Positions 15,886 through 24,332 are shown, counted from the stretch's first letter. The stretch is DNA of 64,000 nt from Photobacterium rosenbergii (GCF_003026455.1 NZ_PYMB01000002.1:530856-594855); one strand, 5' to 3'. Notes: generated by a model not told the origin, from the letters alone. Numbers and translations: made by a program.

Positions 15886-17295
15886 TTATGCCTTTTTCTG
15901 CGCGAGAGAGTGGTCGATTCCGCTACTTTGTTGATCTTTGATATCGGTACTTTCGTGTTTGGGCATTGCCAAAGTCATGAATATGGCAACGAGGCCGCTG
16001 GTGGTGACCGGGGAAATAAAGATGCTTTGTATGATTTTCGGCATATCGGAAACCACCTCTGGAACCATCATCACGCCTAGGCCCATACCGAATGAGACTG
16101 CCATGATCATTAGATTTCGACGATCCAAATCTTCACGGGCAATGATTTTGATCCCAGCCGCAGTCACGGTTCCAAACATGACTAATGTAGCCCCGCCAAT
16201 CACAGGTTTGGGTATTGTCATCAAGATGGAACCGACAATGGGAAACAAGCCCAGTACAACGAGAATAAGGGCAATGTAGTAACCCACGAAGCGGCTAGCA
16301 ATACCCGTGAGTTGAATCACGCTGTTGTTTTGGCTGAAGGTTGTATTGGGGAAAGTATTGAAAATTGCTGCCAACATTGAGTTGACACCATCTCCTAAAA
16401 TCCCGGCTTTCAGGCGCTTTAAATATCCGTGCCCTTCGACAGGTTGCTTGGTAACCAAGCAGTTAGCGGTAATATCTCCAGCAGATTCAATTGCTGTGAT
16501 GGTGTAGATGATGGCAATCGGGAGGAATATGGCCCAGTCAAAGTCGAAGCCGAACTTGAAAGGGACAGGTACACTGAATAACGGTTGATTAAAGGCTTGG
16601 CCAAGATTCACCATCCCCATGTTATAGGCCAATAGGTATCCGGTAGTAATACCGATTAAGATTGCCGACAACCTGATAATGAGGTGTGAAGATCGGTTGA
16701 GTAAAATAACCATGCTTAGCACGACACCGCCTACCAATAGGTTTTGCCAACTGCCTAAATTAGACGCGTTGACCCCTCCTGCTAGATCTGTCATCCCTAC
16801 TTTGATTAACGATACGCCAATGGTGGTAACAACAATACCGGTAACCATCGGAGTGATAATGCGTTTTAACTTAGTAAGGCATTGTGAGATTAATATTTCA
16901 ATAAATGCGCCGACAAAACACACCCCAAATATCATTGCCAATATTTGCTCTGGGGTGGATCCATTTGCTTTCATCAAAAGGCCACCGGCTAAGATGGAGC
17001 CAAGAAAAGCAAAACTGGTACCTTGAACACATATCATCCCCGCACCGACAGGGCCTATTCTGCGGGCCTGAATGAAAGTACCCACACCAGAGACGATTAA
17101 CGCCATGCTGATCAGGTAGGGGATATGTTCGCCAAGCCCCAATACGCCACCAATAATCAGTGTGGGAGTGATAATACCTACAAAACTGGCCAGTACGTGC
17201 TGGAATCCGGCATACAGAGCTTCTCCTGTCGCGGGTTTATCGTCGAGCTGATAGACAAGATCAGTATCGTTTTCACTTTTTTGATCCTTTTTCAT
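15886..17295 (-). CDS. NCS2-family urate/xanthine permease
   Basis: The 469-residue membrane protein is a nucleobase-ascorbate (NCS2) transporter. The QH of GFQHVLASFVG is in membrane segment 1, the conserved glutamate in ITAIESAGDITANC in segment 8 and the family signature in segment 10 reads SQNNSVIQLTGIASR. The usual signature has Gly where this protein has Ser (QNNG to QNNS). It should import urate or xanthine with protons. It is the last gene of the urate operon, 43 bases after puuD, and its place there points to urate as the substrate. The N-terminal 20 residues are charged and cytoplasmic. Confidence 0.93.
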   Translation of the reverse strand: MKKDQKSENDTDLVYQLDDKPATGEALYAGFQHVLASFVGIITPTLIIGGVLGLGEHIPYLISMALIVSGVGTFIQARRIGPVGAGMICVQGTSFAFLGSILAGGLLMKANGSTPEQILAMIFGVCFVGAFIEILISQCLTKLKRIITPMVTGIVVTTIGVSLIKVGMTDLAGGVNASNLGSWQNLLVGGVVLSMVILLNRSSHLIIRLSAILIGITTGYLLAYNMGMVNLGQAFNQPLFSVPVPFKFGFDFDWAIFLPIAIIYTITAIESAGDITANCLVTKQPVEGHGYLKRLKAGILGDGVNSMLAAIFNTFPNTTFSQNNSVIQLTGIASRFVGYYIALILVVLGLFPIVGSILMTIPKPVIGGATLVMFGTVTAAGIKIIAREDLDRRNLMIMAVSFGMGLGVMMVPEVVSDMPKIIQSIFISPVTTSGLVAIFMTLAMPKHESTDIKDQQSSGIDHSLAQKKA

Positions 17296-17337
17296 AATGA
17301 CTTCCTTTTCTGCTGTATTTATAAAACGGTTATCGGC

Positions 17338-18570
17338 TTAGCTTCCGGCATTTGAGCGCAGAACGTTATTGAGCTTTTTACGTTCTTCGTCGGTCATTGT
17401 GGTTTTATTGAGGAATGGCATATCGCCGGTATCAACAGTTCTGACAAGGATCCGCTCTTTCCAACGTTCAACATCCTGCCAATTGTCGAAAACCGCACCA
17501 AGCGGGGCGACCTTGAAAACATCATCAGTCGGGTTGGAGCTATGGCAGCTGCTACAGCGCTGTTCGATGATGTCCATTACCGTGTGCTGGCCGGGTGAAA
17601 GCGGGGCCGCTTCAGAATTAACCATGGCTGGTTGGATAGCGCTGTTGTTATCTGGGAGAGTCGCTGCTGGTAGGCTGATGACAACCGCAAGCGAGAGCAT
17701 AGCGACTGAGCCTGCACCCAATACCCAAGGTTGGTGCTTGCCACTGTGTTTTAGATTGAAGTAATGGCGAATATAGGCACTGATCAGCAAAATAGCCATA
17801 CCGACTGCCCAATTGAACGGGTGCTGATATATCATCGGATAGTGGTTGCTGATCATCAGAAACACTACGGGTAAAGTGAAGTAGTTATTATGGACGGACC
17901 GTCTTTTTCCCTCTAGGCCCGGCTTGGGATCGACAGGCTTACCGGCGGTAACTTGCCGGACCATCTTACGTTGTCCGGGAATAATTTTGAGAAAAACATT
18001 GTTCGCCATAATTGAGCCGATAAGGGCGCCCATATGGATAAATGCACCACGACCGCTGAAAATCTGGCTGAACCCGTAGAAAAATAGCGCACCCATTAGC
18101 AGCATTACGGGAATAAACACGCTCTGCTTCCGGCTTATCGGTGAACGTAAAATTAGCTCATAGGCTATGACACCCAGAACAATTCCTCCTACACCCATTG
18201 CAATCGCTTCGTGAATACTGAGTGCCATAACCCTTGGATCGATTAGGTAGGCTTGGGCGTTAAAATAGTACATCCAAAACAGCAACAGCGTACCAGTGAT
18301 CCAAGTGGTGTATGCTTCCCACTTGAACCAGTGTAATTGTTCGGGCATTGCTGGTGGTGCAGCTTGGTACTTGGCAACTTCGTAAAAGCCTCCCCCGTGG
18401 ACGGCCCATAGATCGCCCTTGATACCTTGTTTCTTTTTATGTTCTGGAGGCGTTTTCAAACTGTTATCGAGCCAAGTGAAATAAAAGCTCGCCCCGATCC
18501 AGGCAAACGCACAAATGACATGAAACCATTTGATGAATAGTGATATCCATTCATAGAGTTGTGGCCACAT
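17338..18570 (-). CDS. puuD: PuuD-type membrane urate oxidase with cytochrome c domain
   Basis: The 410-residue protein has the PuuD layout: an N-terminal membrane part of about eight helices (from LFIKWFHVICAFAWIGASFYF, through VHGGGFYEVAKYQ and NNYFTLPVVFLMISNHYP) and a C-terminal cytochrome c domain with the haem motif CSSCH at residues 339-343 and a likely axial methionine in GDMPFL near residue 384. PuuD converts urate to 5-hydroxyisourate and passes electrons to the respiratory chain instead of making hydrogen peroxide. It follows uraH by 64 bases and precedes the NCS2 permease. Confidence 0.95.
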   Translation of the reverse strand: MWPQLYEWISLFIKWFHVICAFAWIGASFYFTWLDNSLKTPPEHKKKQGIKGDLWAVHGGGFYEVAKYQAAPPAMPEQLHWFKWEAYTTWITGTLLLFWMYYFNAQAYLIDPRVMALSIHEAIAMGVGGIVLGVIAYELILRSPISRKQSVFIPVMLLMGALFFYGFSQIFSGRGAFIHMGALIGSIMANNVFLKIIPGQRKMVRQVTAGKPVDPKPGLEGKRRSVHNNYFTLPVVFLMISNHYPMIYQHPFNWAVGMAILLISAYIRHYFNLKHSGKHQPWVLGAGSVAMLSLAVVISLPAATLPDNNSAIQPAMVNSEAAPLSPGQHTVMDIIEQRCSSCHSSNPTDDVFKVAPLGAVFDNWQDVERWKERILVRTVDTGDMPFLNKTTMTDEERKKLNNVLRSNAGS

Positions 18571-18634
18571 AGATTCCTTTCCTTTTATTATTTTTTGTTG
18601 ACTTTACTTGTTCGTTTTTTTGTTCTTCTGAGTG

Positions 18635-18958
18635 TTAGCTTCCCCTATATGTGCTGTATGAATAGGGTGATAACAAAAGGGGGATGTGATAGTGCCTGTC
18701 ATCGGTAACGCAAAAGGTCACCCTGACTTCAGGAAAAAAAGCCTCACCGAACTGTTGCTTGCAATACTTATCGGTATCGAAAACTAAAGTGTATTGCCCC
18801 TGATAGAGTTCTATTTCTTCAAAGCGAACGCGACCATCACTGTCTGTGAGTTGTTGATCCAGCGGGGTAGGTGTCGTGGCGTGATACAACGAGATGGCAA
18901 TACCGGCAGCAGGTGTGCCCTTGCTGGTATCAAGGATATGGCAACTTAGCGTTCTCAT
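18635..18958 (-). CDS. uraH: 5-hydroxyisourate hydrolase
   Basis: The 107-residue protein is a transthyretin-related HIU hydrolase. The three family signatures are visible: the N-terminal LSCHILDTSKGTPAAG with the catalytic His, the central DGRVRFEE with the active-site Arg, and the C-terminal YRGS that ends the protein. It turns 5-hydroxyisourate into OHCU. There is no signal peptide. Its start overlaps the uraD stop by 4 bases (ATGA), so the two steps are translationally coupled. Confidence 0.97.
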   Translation of the reverse strand: MRTLSCHILDTSKGTPAAGIAISLYHATTPTPLDQQLTDSDGRVRFEEIELYQGQYTLVFDTDKYCKQQFGEAFFPEVRVTFCVTDDRHYHIPLLLSPYSYSTYRGS

Positions 18959-19440
18959 TGGAATGCCTCCATGCGGTGTTTGCTGATTTTAATTTGCTCT
19001 TCAGATGCGGTTTTAAGTTCTTGATCAAAGCTCCTATCGATCCGTGCTTTAATGAGCCTGAGCATTTCGGCGGCAGTTTTATCCGAGGCGAATACGATAA
19101 AAATAAATCCGAATTTATCGAAATAGGCTTGGTTAAATTGATGGAGGGAGAGCAGCACCTCAGGGTCGGCTGCGCTGACTTGTTGCTGCTCTTGTTGGCT
19201 GAGGCTCTTTCCTTGGGCGTATTTTTTGTTCAGTGAATCCAAATCACCGATCATAGGGTGGCCTTCGAATGCTTCCAACCAGTCGGCAGCAACCATGGCT
19301 TCAAAAGCATGGTCACTGGCTTTTATGAAGTCGGCATAGTGCTTATATGGCCCCATCCTTTGCATCTTGGCGCACCAGAACTGACTGGTACAAATACCTG
19401 CAAGCTGCTGGTTATCTAGGGCTAAGGGGTATGCTGTCAT
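18955..19440 (-). CDS. uraD: OHCU decarboxylase
   Basis: I place the start at ATG 19440 (MTAYPLALDNQQL), because GAGGAA lies just before it; an ATG four codons earlier lacks a site. The 161-residue protein has the decarboxylase hallmarks GHPMIGD with the catalytic His near residue 67, and KFGFIFIVFASDK near residue 115. It decarboxylates OHCU to S-allantoin. It is the first gene of the urate operon. No allantoinase gene follows in this operon, so allantoin must be processed by genes elsewhere or excreted. Confidence 0.96.
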   Translation of the reverse strand: MTAYPLALDNQQLAGICTSQFWCAKMQRMGPYKHYADFIKASDHAFEAMVAADWLEAFEGHPMIGDLDSLNKKYAQGKSLSQQEQQQVSAADPEVLLSLHQFNQAYFDKFGFIFIVFASDKTAAEMLRLIKARIDRSFDQELKTASEEQIKISKHRMEAFQ

Positions 19441-19500
19441 TGTCTTCCTCATTGGTAATACAAAAGAGATCTATTGCTTTAATTGTTTCAATGCAAAAAG

Positions 19501-19516
19501 TTGACCAACTGTTCAG
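19501..19516. promoter_or_regulatory. RutR-box-like operator in the uraD/TetR divergent region
   Basis: TTGACCAACTGTTCAG closely follows the E. coli RutR consensus TTGACCANNTGGTCAA: the left half is perfect and the right half has two changes. It lies 61 bases upstream of uraD and 179 bases upstream of the RutR-like gene. Binding by that regulator is inferred. Confidence 0.65.
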
Positions 19517-19694
19517 GTTTAGTGGTGGCGGGGCTTCGGACTGAATTTCATGGATTTTTTGCGGGAGCATTCGAGCAATCATGGTGCAGTTGCACGCTTT
19601 TTGTGCGTCAGGTTGAATAACGTTGGTGGCTTGACATATCAGCTATTGAAGGGGTCTACTGGGTAGTAACAAGGACTTAGGGGATGGTTGTTGA

Positions 19695-20336
19695 ATGGAT
19701 ACAAAGAGTGTTGCAGTTGAGGAAAGCGGTGGGGAAATTAGGCGCCGAAACCAAGCATTAATTCTGCAGGCATCAGCTGAAGAGTTTGCCAAGTATGGCT
19801 TTAAAGGTACCTCTCTGCAGTCCATAGCCGACAAAGTCAGCTTGCCAAAAGCCAATATCCTTTATTACTTCAAATCGAAAACGGGGTTATATAAAGCGCT
19901 ACTGCAAGACATTGTGACAATGTGGAACGACGGTTTTGCAGAAGAAGCTGCCAGCCAGCCACCGAATGACGTTTTGGCCGCTTATATCAACAAGAAAATG
20001 CGTTATAGCCGAGAGCATCCCCAGGCGTCGAAAATTTTTGCGATGGAGATAATCCAAGGGGCCCCGGTTATCGGAGAAGATATTCACTTGCCGATGATTG
20101 AGTGGTCACAGAAAAAAATCACAGTAATTCAAGCATGGGTTGAGCAAGGATTGATAAGGCCGGTTCAGCCAATGTACTTGCTCTATCTCATTTGGGGGGC
20201 GACACAATTCTATGCAGACTTTGATACCGAAATAGGTTTGCTGCAAGGGAAGTCATTAACAGAGCAAGAATTTGATGAAGCTCGTCAGTTTATTGTAGAT
20301 ATGGTATTACGTGGTATTGCCGTCGAGAAAAGTTAA
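19695..20336 (+). CDS. RutR-like TetR-family regulator
   Basis: The 213-residue protein has the TetR DNA-binding helix-turn-helix in residues 20-65 (ILQASAEEFAKYGFKGTSLQSIADKVSLPKANILYYFKSKTGLY) and a C-terminal domain like that of RutR/YcdC, with YSREHPQASKIFAMEIIQGAP and YLIWGATQFYADF. In E. coli RutR senses uracil or thymine and controls pyrimidine and purine breakdown. Here it is divergent from the urate operon, with a RutR-box-like site between them, so it likely represses urate breakdown until a purine or pyrimidine signal is present. The ribosome site is weak. Confidence 0.88.
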   Translation: MDTKSVAVEESGGEIRRRNQALILQASAEEFAKYGFKGTSLQSIADKVSLPKANILYYFKSKTGLYKALLQDIVTMWNDGFAEEAASQPPNDVLAAYINKKMRYSREHPQASKIFAMEIIQGAPVIGEDIHLPMIEWSQKKITVIQAWVEQGLIRPVQPMYLLYLIWGATQFYADFDTEIGLLQGKSLTEQEFDEARQFIVDMVLRGIAVEKS

Positions 20337-20363
20337 TTGATAAGACAGCAGTAAAATAAACAA

Positions 20364-20395
20364 AAGCCGTTGCTTGGCAACGGCTTCCTTTTTTA
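20364..20395. terminator. Terminator between the TetR gene and the hvf-type operon
   Basis: AAGCCGTTGC (20364-20373) pairs with GCAACGGCTT (20377-20386), followed by CCTTTTTT. It serves the TetR gene and may also serve the converging DoxX gene. Confidence 0.88.
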
Positions 20396-20417
20396 TGCTG
20401 ACTGAATTTCTTTAATT

Positions 20418-21008
20418 TTATTTTTTGTTGATAGCTTTGCGTAGCCAGTAGTCTGCGCTCACGTAGCGGCCACCACCGAAGAAGAACAGTACCAAGAGCA
20501 TAACAAAATACGTAATGGAGAATTCCATGCCGTTATTTAGGATCACCGGGTCGCCAAGTTCAGTAATGTAGTTGTATCGGCCAGGGAAGTTTTCTGCCAA
20601 CCACACAATGAAGTTGTTGAAGCGTACCGCAGATTCCATATCGTTCGACGCAATCGCCAACCAACCGTGACTCATGTGAACCATGGCACTGGCTACTGTC
20701 ATTACCACCATCATAGGAATGGAGATCAAGCGGGTGAATAGACCCAGAGCGATACAAATTAGGCCGGTCACTTCGGTAGCGGTCGCAAGGAAAGCCAGTA
20801 ACTCAGGAAACGGTAAGTTCAAACCGCCAGCTGATTTTGGTGAGGCGAAGAACTCGACTGTACCGCTAAACCCCATGACTTTCGAGTGGGCACCTTCATA
20901 AATCACTGGCAATAGAAACAGGCGGCAGCCTAGTAGAGCTATAAAATCGAAGCGTTTGCATTTTTCGAAAATGCCGTCAAAAAATGACGTGATTGATTGG
21001 ATCATCAT
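20418..21008 (-). CDS. hvfX: DoxX-family membrane protein (HvfX-like)
   Basis: The open frame extends upstream to 21104, but ATG 21008 has AGGAG right before it and gives 196 residues. The four-helix DoxX pattern is visible: FIALLGCRLFLLPVIYEGAHSK, the helix with PELLAFLATATEVTGLICIALGLFTRLISIPMM, the helix region VMTVASAMVHMSHGW and MEFSITYFVMLLVLFFFGGGRYVS. DoxX proteins are the last partner in many hvf and bufferin operons; their role there is unclear. It follows hvfC by about 44 bases and ends the operon. Confidence 0.88.
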   Translation of the reverse strand: MMIQSITSFFDGIFEKCKRFDFIALLGCRLFLLPVIYEGAHSKVMGFSGTVEFFASPKSAGGLNLPFPELLAFLATATEVTGLICIALGLFTRLISIPMMVVMTVASAMVHMSHGWLAIASNDMESAVRFNNFIVWLAENFPGRYNYITELGDPVILNNGMEFSITYFVMLLVLFFFGGGRYVSADYWLRKAINKK

Positions 21009-21052
21009 TAATCTCCTGATGATTAATTTGATATTAATATGGCTATCAATGG

Positions 21053-21772
21053 CTAGTGTTGACTTAAGATCACCAAGCCAGTTTGGTAATAGTGCTTTAT
21101 CCACTCATGGATGTAGTTTTCCGATAGTTGAGGTATTACTTGAGCGAGTAATTCATCTACGGAAATAGAGTATTGATTACTGACTATTTCCAATATGTAT
21201 CGGTCGTTATAACCCAGTGGTTGAGAAAGCACCTGGTGTTTCATATTTCGGTATATCGCATAGGCTTGAAGTTCCTGATTAACTTTATGGAAAGCGATTT
21301 CATTATCGTTAATTGAAAATGGAACCTGGATAAAGGTGACCGTCGGATTTAACTCAACCCTATACTCAGTTAGCAATGCCTTTTCTGAAAAAATATCGCT
21401 ATGGGCTTTCACCCCTTCGGTATTTATTTCAGTGTTGAATATCACCCATTCATATTCCAGCAACGTTTTAAGCTCTGGTTTAACAGCATGGTGTCCAGAC
21501 TGTATAAAGCGAACAAACTCTGTGGCGATATGATGAAATTCAGGCTCTATTGCTTGGCTATGTTCAACAAACGCCGTAACCAAATTATTTAACTCATTTT
21601 CCTGAAGTTGTTGGCTGAACATCGGAAAAGTTTGGTTAACGACGCTATGAACATTGCCCCAAATAAAGTCATGGTATTGCCCAATGCTTGTTTCCCTGTG
21701 TTCATTATGCTGACGGACTCCGTCAGCAAATGCCTGCATCAGAGAGAGCATGTTGCTTGGTGGACAGTGCAT
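21053..21772 (-). CDS. hvfC: DUF2063 partner protein (HvfC-like)
   Basis: The protein matches the DUF2063/HvfC partner family. The N-terminal domain has MLSLMQAFADGVRQ and the typical YHDFIWGNVHSVVNQTFPMF region, followed by HIATEFVRFIQSG and LLEYEWVIFNTE. In hvf operons this protein assists the iron enzyme in recognising the precursor peptide. The start is uncertain: ATG 21772 is given, ATG 21751 or ATG 21805 are possible and none has a strong ribosome site. All of them overlap the end of hvfB (stop at 21723), as expected for coupled translation. Confidence 0.85.
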   Translation of the reverse strand: MHCPPSNMLSLMQAFADGVRQHNEHRETSIGQYHDFIWGNVHSVVNQTFPMFSQQLQENELNNLVTAFVEHSQAIEPEFHHIATEFVRFIQSGHHAVKPELKTLLEYEWVIFNTEINTEGVKAHSDIFSEKALLTEYRVELNPTVTFIQVPFSINDNEIAFHKVNQELQAYAIYRNMKHQVLSQPLGYNDRYILEIVSNQYSISVDELLAQVIPQLSENYIHEWIKHYYQTGLVILSQH

Positions 21773-22622
21773 ATGCTTCGATCTCATTCTGTTCATGATT
21801 GCCATTCATCGCGTACTGATGTATTTGGCAAAGTTCCTGGGTCAATTCTTCGAGCGATGGCACAAAGTGATCCCGTTCAAGTAACAAAGGTCTTGGACCA
21901 TGAAAATCGAAGACATGCCTAGCCAGTTCGATCACTTCAGCGGTTACCGCTTTGCCATGGGTATCAAGTAGCGAGTTATCTTGTTGTTTCAAATGCCCCG
22001 CGATATGGAAATACCGAATAGCTTTTGAGGGTAAACCTTTAATCATCTCTAACGCGTTATAACCGTGGTTGGTTGCATTAACAAAGACGTTATTTATATC
22101 TAGCAATATTTCACATTGGGTCTTCTCAATAAGCTGTGAGAAAAACTCGGCTTCTTCGATATCTCCTGGATAGCTGTAATAATAGGAGATGTTTTCCAAC
22201 ACCAGTGGCCGCTGCAAAATATCTTGTACCGCATTGATCCTACCTGATAAATAGTTCAGGTTTTCCCTGTGTCTTGGTATTGGCAATAGGTCATACAGGT
22301 AACCTTTGCTGTCACGAGAGAAGCTTAGGTGTTCGCTGTAGATTTCAATATTGAATTTATCCAAAAAGGTGCCAACTTGTTTAACAAATTCCTTATTAAG
22401 CGGTTGGGCGTCACCAATAGATAAACTCAAACCGTGCGCAACGAGAGGATATTTTTCTGCAATTATCTCAAGTGCGTCTTGCTTAACTCCGCCAATACTC
22501 ATCCAGTTCTCAGGTGCCAATTCTAGAAAGTCAATGTCAATATTGGCTGGTTGCTGGCAGAGAATATCCATATGTTCGTTACGAAGACCTATCCCTTTGC
22601 TAAAAGGTGTTATTGTCCGCAT
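21723..22622 (-). CDS. hvfB: MNIO-family multinuclear iron oxidative enzyme (DUF692, HvfB-like)
   Basis: Start ATG 22622 (MRTITPFSKGIGLR) follows AGGTGG and overlaps hvfA by 13 bases. The 299-residue protein has the metal-binding pattern of DUF692 enzymes: HGLSLSIGD, SEHLSFS, LENISYYY, DINNVFVNATNHGYNA, FHIAGH, DTHG and LLLERDHFVPSLEEL. These His, Glu and Asp residues bind the iron centre. MNIO enzymes modify cysteines of a small precursor peptide, for example to oxazolone/thioamide copper ligands in HvfA. The gene lies directly after the Cys-rich precursor, so that peptide is the expected substrate. Confidence 0.93.
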   Translation of the reverse strand: MRTITPFSKGIGLRNEHMDILCQQPANIDIDFLELAPENWMSIGGVKQDALEIIAEKYPLVAHGLSLSIGDAQPLNKEFVKQVGTFLDKFNIEIYSEHLSFSRDSKGYLYDLLPIPRHRENLNYLSGRINAVQDILQRPLVLENISYYYSYPGDIEEAEFFSQLIEKTQCEILLDINNVFVNATNHGYNALEMIKGLPSKAIRYFHIAGHLKQQDNSLLDTHGKAVTAEVIELARHVFDFHGPRPLLLERDHFVPSLEELTQELCQIHQYAMNGNHEQNEIEAYALSTKQHALSDAGIC

Positions 22623-22936
22623 AACCCACCTGCGCATTTTCCTGGCTGGGCGACAGTGGCTTTATCTGGTGTTAGGCCTTGGCCTGAAATGCCACATTTA
22701 CCATCGCGAGCCCTGACCAATTTATCTTGTGGGTTTGAATTTAACTCAACCTTGGCAAAGATTTTCTCGGTACCACATTTACCACTGGCACATTTACCGC
22801 CGTTGTTGCTGCTAGGGGCTGATACAACGGGCTTTTGCGCGGCTGGTGCGCTGTCCTGGGACTCTGCCTGTACAGCGCCTGCGTTCATTGCCAGTACGGA
22901 TGTCATTGCGATAGAAAGTACGATCTTATTGTTCAT
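22610..22936 (-). CDS. hvfA: HvfA/bufferin-like Cys-rich RiPP precursor
   Basis: The 108-residue protein starts with a Sec signal (MNNKIVLSIAMTSVLAMNAG, likely cleavage after AVQA at residue 24). The mature part has five cysteines at 49, 54, 81, 101 and 106, four of them in GKC steps: GGKCASGKCG, RDGKCG and PGKCAGGLCG. This fits HvfA/bufferin precursors, in which EGKCG-type motifs are modified by an MNIO enzyme to bind copper. Here the motifs are GKC with different preceding residues and a doubled CxxxxC at both ends. The ATG (22936) lies inside the end of the MBL gene after GGAG. The protein is exported. Confidence 0.9.
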   Translation of the reverse strand: MNNKIVLSIAMTSVLAMNAGAVQAESQDSAPAAQKPVVSAPSSNNGGKCASGKCGTEKIFAKVELNSNPQDKLVRARDGKCGISGQGLTPDKATVAQPGKCAGGLCGQ

Positions 22937-23882
22937 TGTTTAGCTCCATAATTGCGCTCATTGGGTAACTAGATAGGTCGCGGCCTGCGTAAACTGGACC
23001 TTTATAGTATTTTTTCACGACTTCGATATCTTCATCTTTCAGTGCCAGGCCTTTACCCATCCAGTGGTTGAGAACCAGTGCTTTAGGGTTGATGGTCTGG
23101 GCCATTTTGCCGATTACTGAAGGGGAGCCATGCATGTAGTTGGAGATATCGTCAGCGTCCTCATAAATTGCCATTGGCATGACTAGCAGGTCGGCGCCTT
23201 TGGCGAAATCAATAAAGCTTTCATCTGAGCCATTGTTGTCGGCAGAGATGACCATGGTTCCTTCTTCAGACTCAATGCGGAAAGCGAGGGTAGGTGCATC
23301 ACCATGTGGGATCCCTTTGGCGTAAATGGTTAGGCCATCCTCCTCGTAAACTTTTGTCCCGGTTTTCTTATGGAAGTCGACATCTTGGATAGATACAGGG
23401 AAAAGGCCGTCGCTGCCGTCATAAATTCCGTTAAGATAAGCGTATGCGCCAGAGTCACGGTTGAATTGTGCATCCATATATTCAGTCAGGCTTGGGAAAG
23501 CACCTTCCCCTGTAGGGCCCGCAATCGCCAGAGTAGAAGAGCGGTCGAAGAAGTAGCCGCCTTTTAGTAGTGCTGGTAAGTCAGTCACGTGGTCTGTATG
23601 GAAGTGGGTAACACCCAAGAAGTCGAGCTCTTCCATGCGTGAACCTGATTGGCCGAAGCGTAGGTAAACGCCGGCACCGGCATCGATAAGGATTTTGGAT
23701 TTACCTTTCCACCAAATGACTTCACCAGAAGAAGCCCGGACATCATCGGTAATAGGGCCGCCTGAGCCTAGCAACTGTAGAGTGTAATCAGTGTCAGCTG
23801 GCTTTAGGGGAATTGCGTAAGACATACTTGAAGCAAGTGTTAAACCTGTAGCAACAAGTAGTGTTTTTAATGTGAATTTCAT
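22926..23882 (-). CDS. Secreted MBL-fold metallo-hydrolase heading the hvf-type operon
   Basis: The 318-residue protein has a signal peptide (MKFTLKTLLVATGLTLASSM, cleavage after SYA) and a metallo-beta-lactamase fold: LLGSGGPITDD, ILIDAGAGVYLRFG, the zinc motif THFHTDHVTD, GIPHGDAPTLAFRI, MVISADNNGSDES and VLNHWMGKG. It is probably a periplasmic hydrolase of unknown substrate. Its stop overlaps the start of hvfA by 11 bases, so it is co-translated with the precursor and should act in the same pathway. MBL proteins are not part of the core hvfABCX set that I know. Confidence 0.88.
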   Translation of the reverse strand: MKFTLKTLLVATGLTLASSMSYAIPLKPADTDYTLQLLGSGGPITDDVRASSGEVIWWKGKSKILIDAGAGVYLRFGQSGSRMEELDFLGVTHFHTDHVTDLPALLKGGYFFDRSSTLAIAGPTGEGAFPSLTEYMDAQFNRDSGAYAYLNGIYDGSDGLFPVSIQDVDFHKKTGTKVYEEDGLTIYAKGIPHGDAPTLAFRIESEEGTMVISADNNGSDESFIDFAKGADLLVMPMAIYEDADDISNYMHGSPSVIGKMAQTINPKALVLNHWMGKGLALKDEDIEVVKKYYKGPVYAGRDLSSYPMSAIMELNNEQ

Positions 23883-24100
23883 AGCGCTTACCTTTGTCGT
23901 TCAAGATTAACTTTGACTTAATTACTGCGAAAAATATCGTTTTATTGATGTCGGTCAAAGCGTGTGGCTAAGATAAGAGATAAGTGGGGTTGTGTATATT
24001 TGATTGTGTTTAATTGATGGTTAACATCTGCTTAATCTGTTTCACATTCATTGAGCTAGCTAATACCGATATGATTTTCTGTTGTCTGAAAAAATAAAAA
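23883..24100. promoter_or_regulatory. Promoter region of the MBL-hvf operon
   Basis: This AT-rich stretch holds the promoter for the operon, with an AAAGGTAAGCGCT ribosome site just before the MBL start. I could not find a convincing sigma-E, CueR or CRP box by eye. No gene is visible. Confidence 0.4.
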
Positions 24101-24124
24101 ACTCGCCAAAAGGCGAGTTTTTTA
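24101..24124. terminator. Terminator after cydX
   Basis: ACTCGCC (24101-24107) and GGCGAGT (24112-24118) pair around AAAA, with T-runs on both sides. It ends the cydABX transcript. Confidence 0.92.
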
Positions 24125-24215
24125 TTTTGAGTGAATGTTATCTCTATAAAATATTACGGAGGTTTATTTATAGAAAACGAATTCACCATATGTTGGCACT
24201 CATATTTTTATCGTA

Positions 24216-24320
24216 TTAGTGTTTTTTCCAGTTTCGCTCATTGCGTTCCATGCGGAATCCATTTTTAATTCCGATGTAGCTGGCGAAAGCCAAACCAATA
24301 ACCCAGGCTGCATACCACAT
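24216..24320 (-). CDS. cydX: Cytochrome bd small subunit CydX
   Basis: This 34-codon gene was read by eye. It begins MWYAAWVIGLAFAS, continues with YIGIKNGFRMERNERNW and ends KKH before TAA. The single membrane helix with an N-terminal MWY and an E/R-rich tail is the CydX pattern. It lies 12 bases after cydB behind a GGAGCAGC ribosome site. CydX is required for stability and activity of the bd oxidase. Confidence 0.93.
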   Translation of the reverse strand: MWYAAWVIGLAFASYIGIKNGFRMERNERNWKKH

Positions 24321-24332
24321 AATAGCTGCTCC

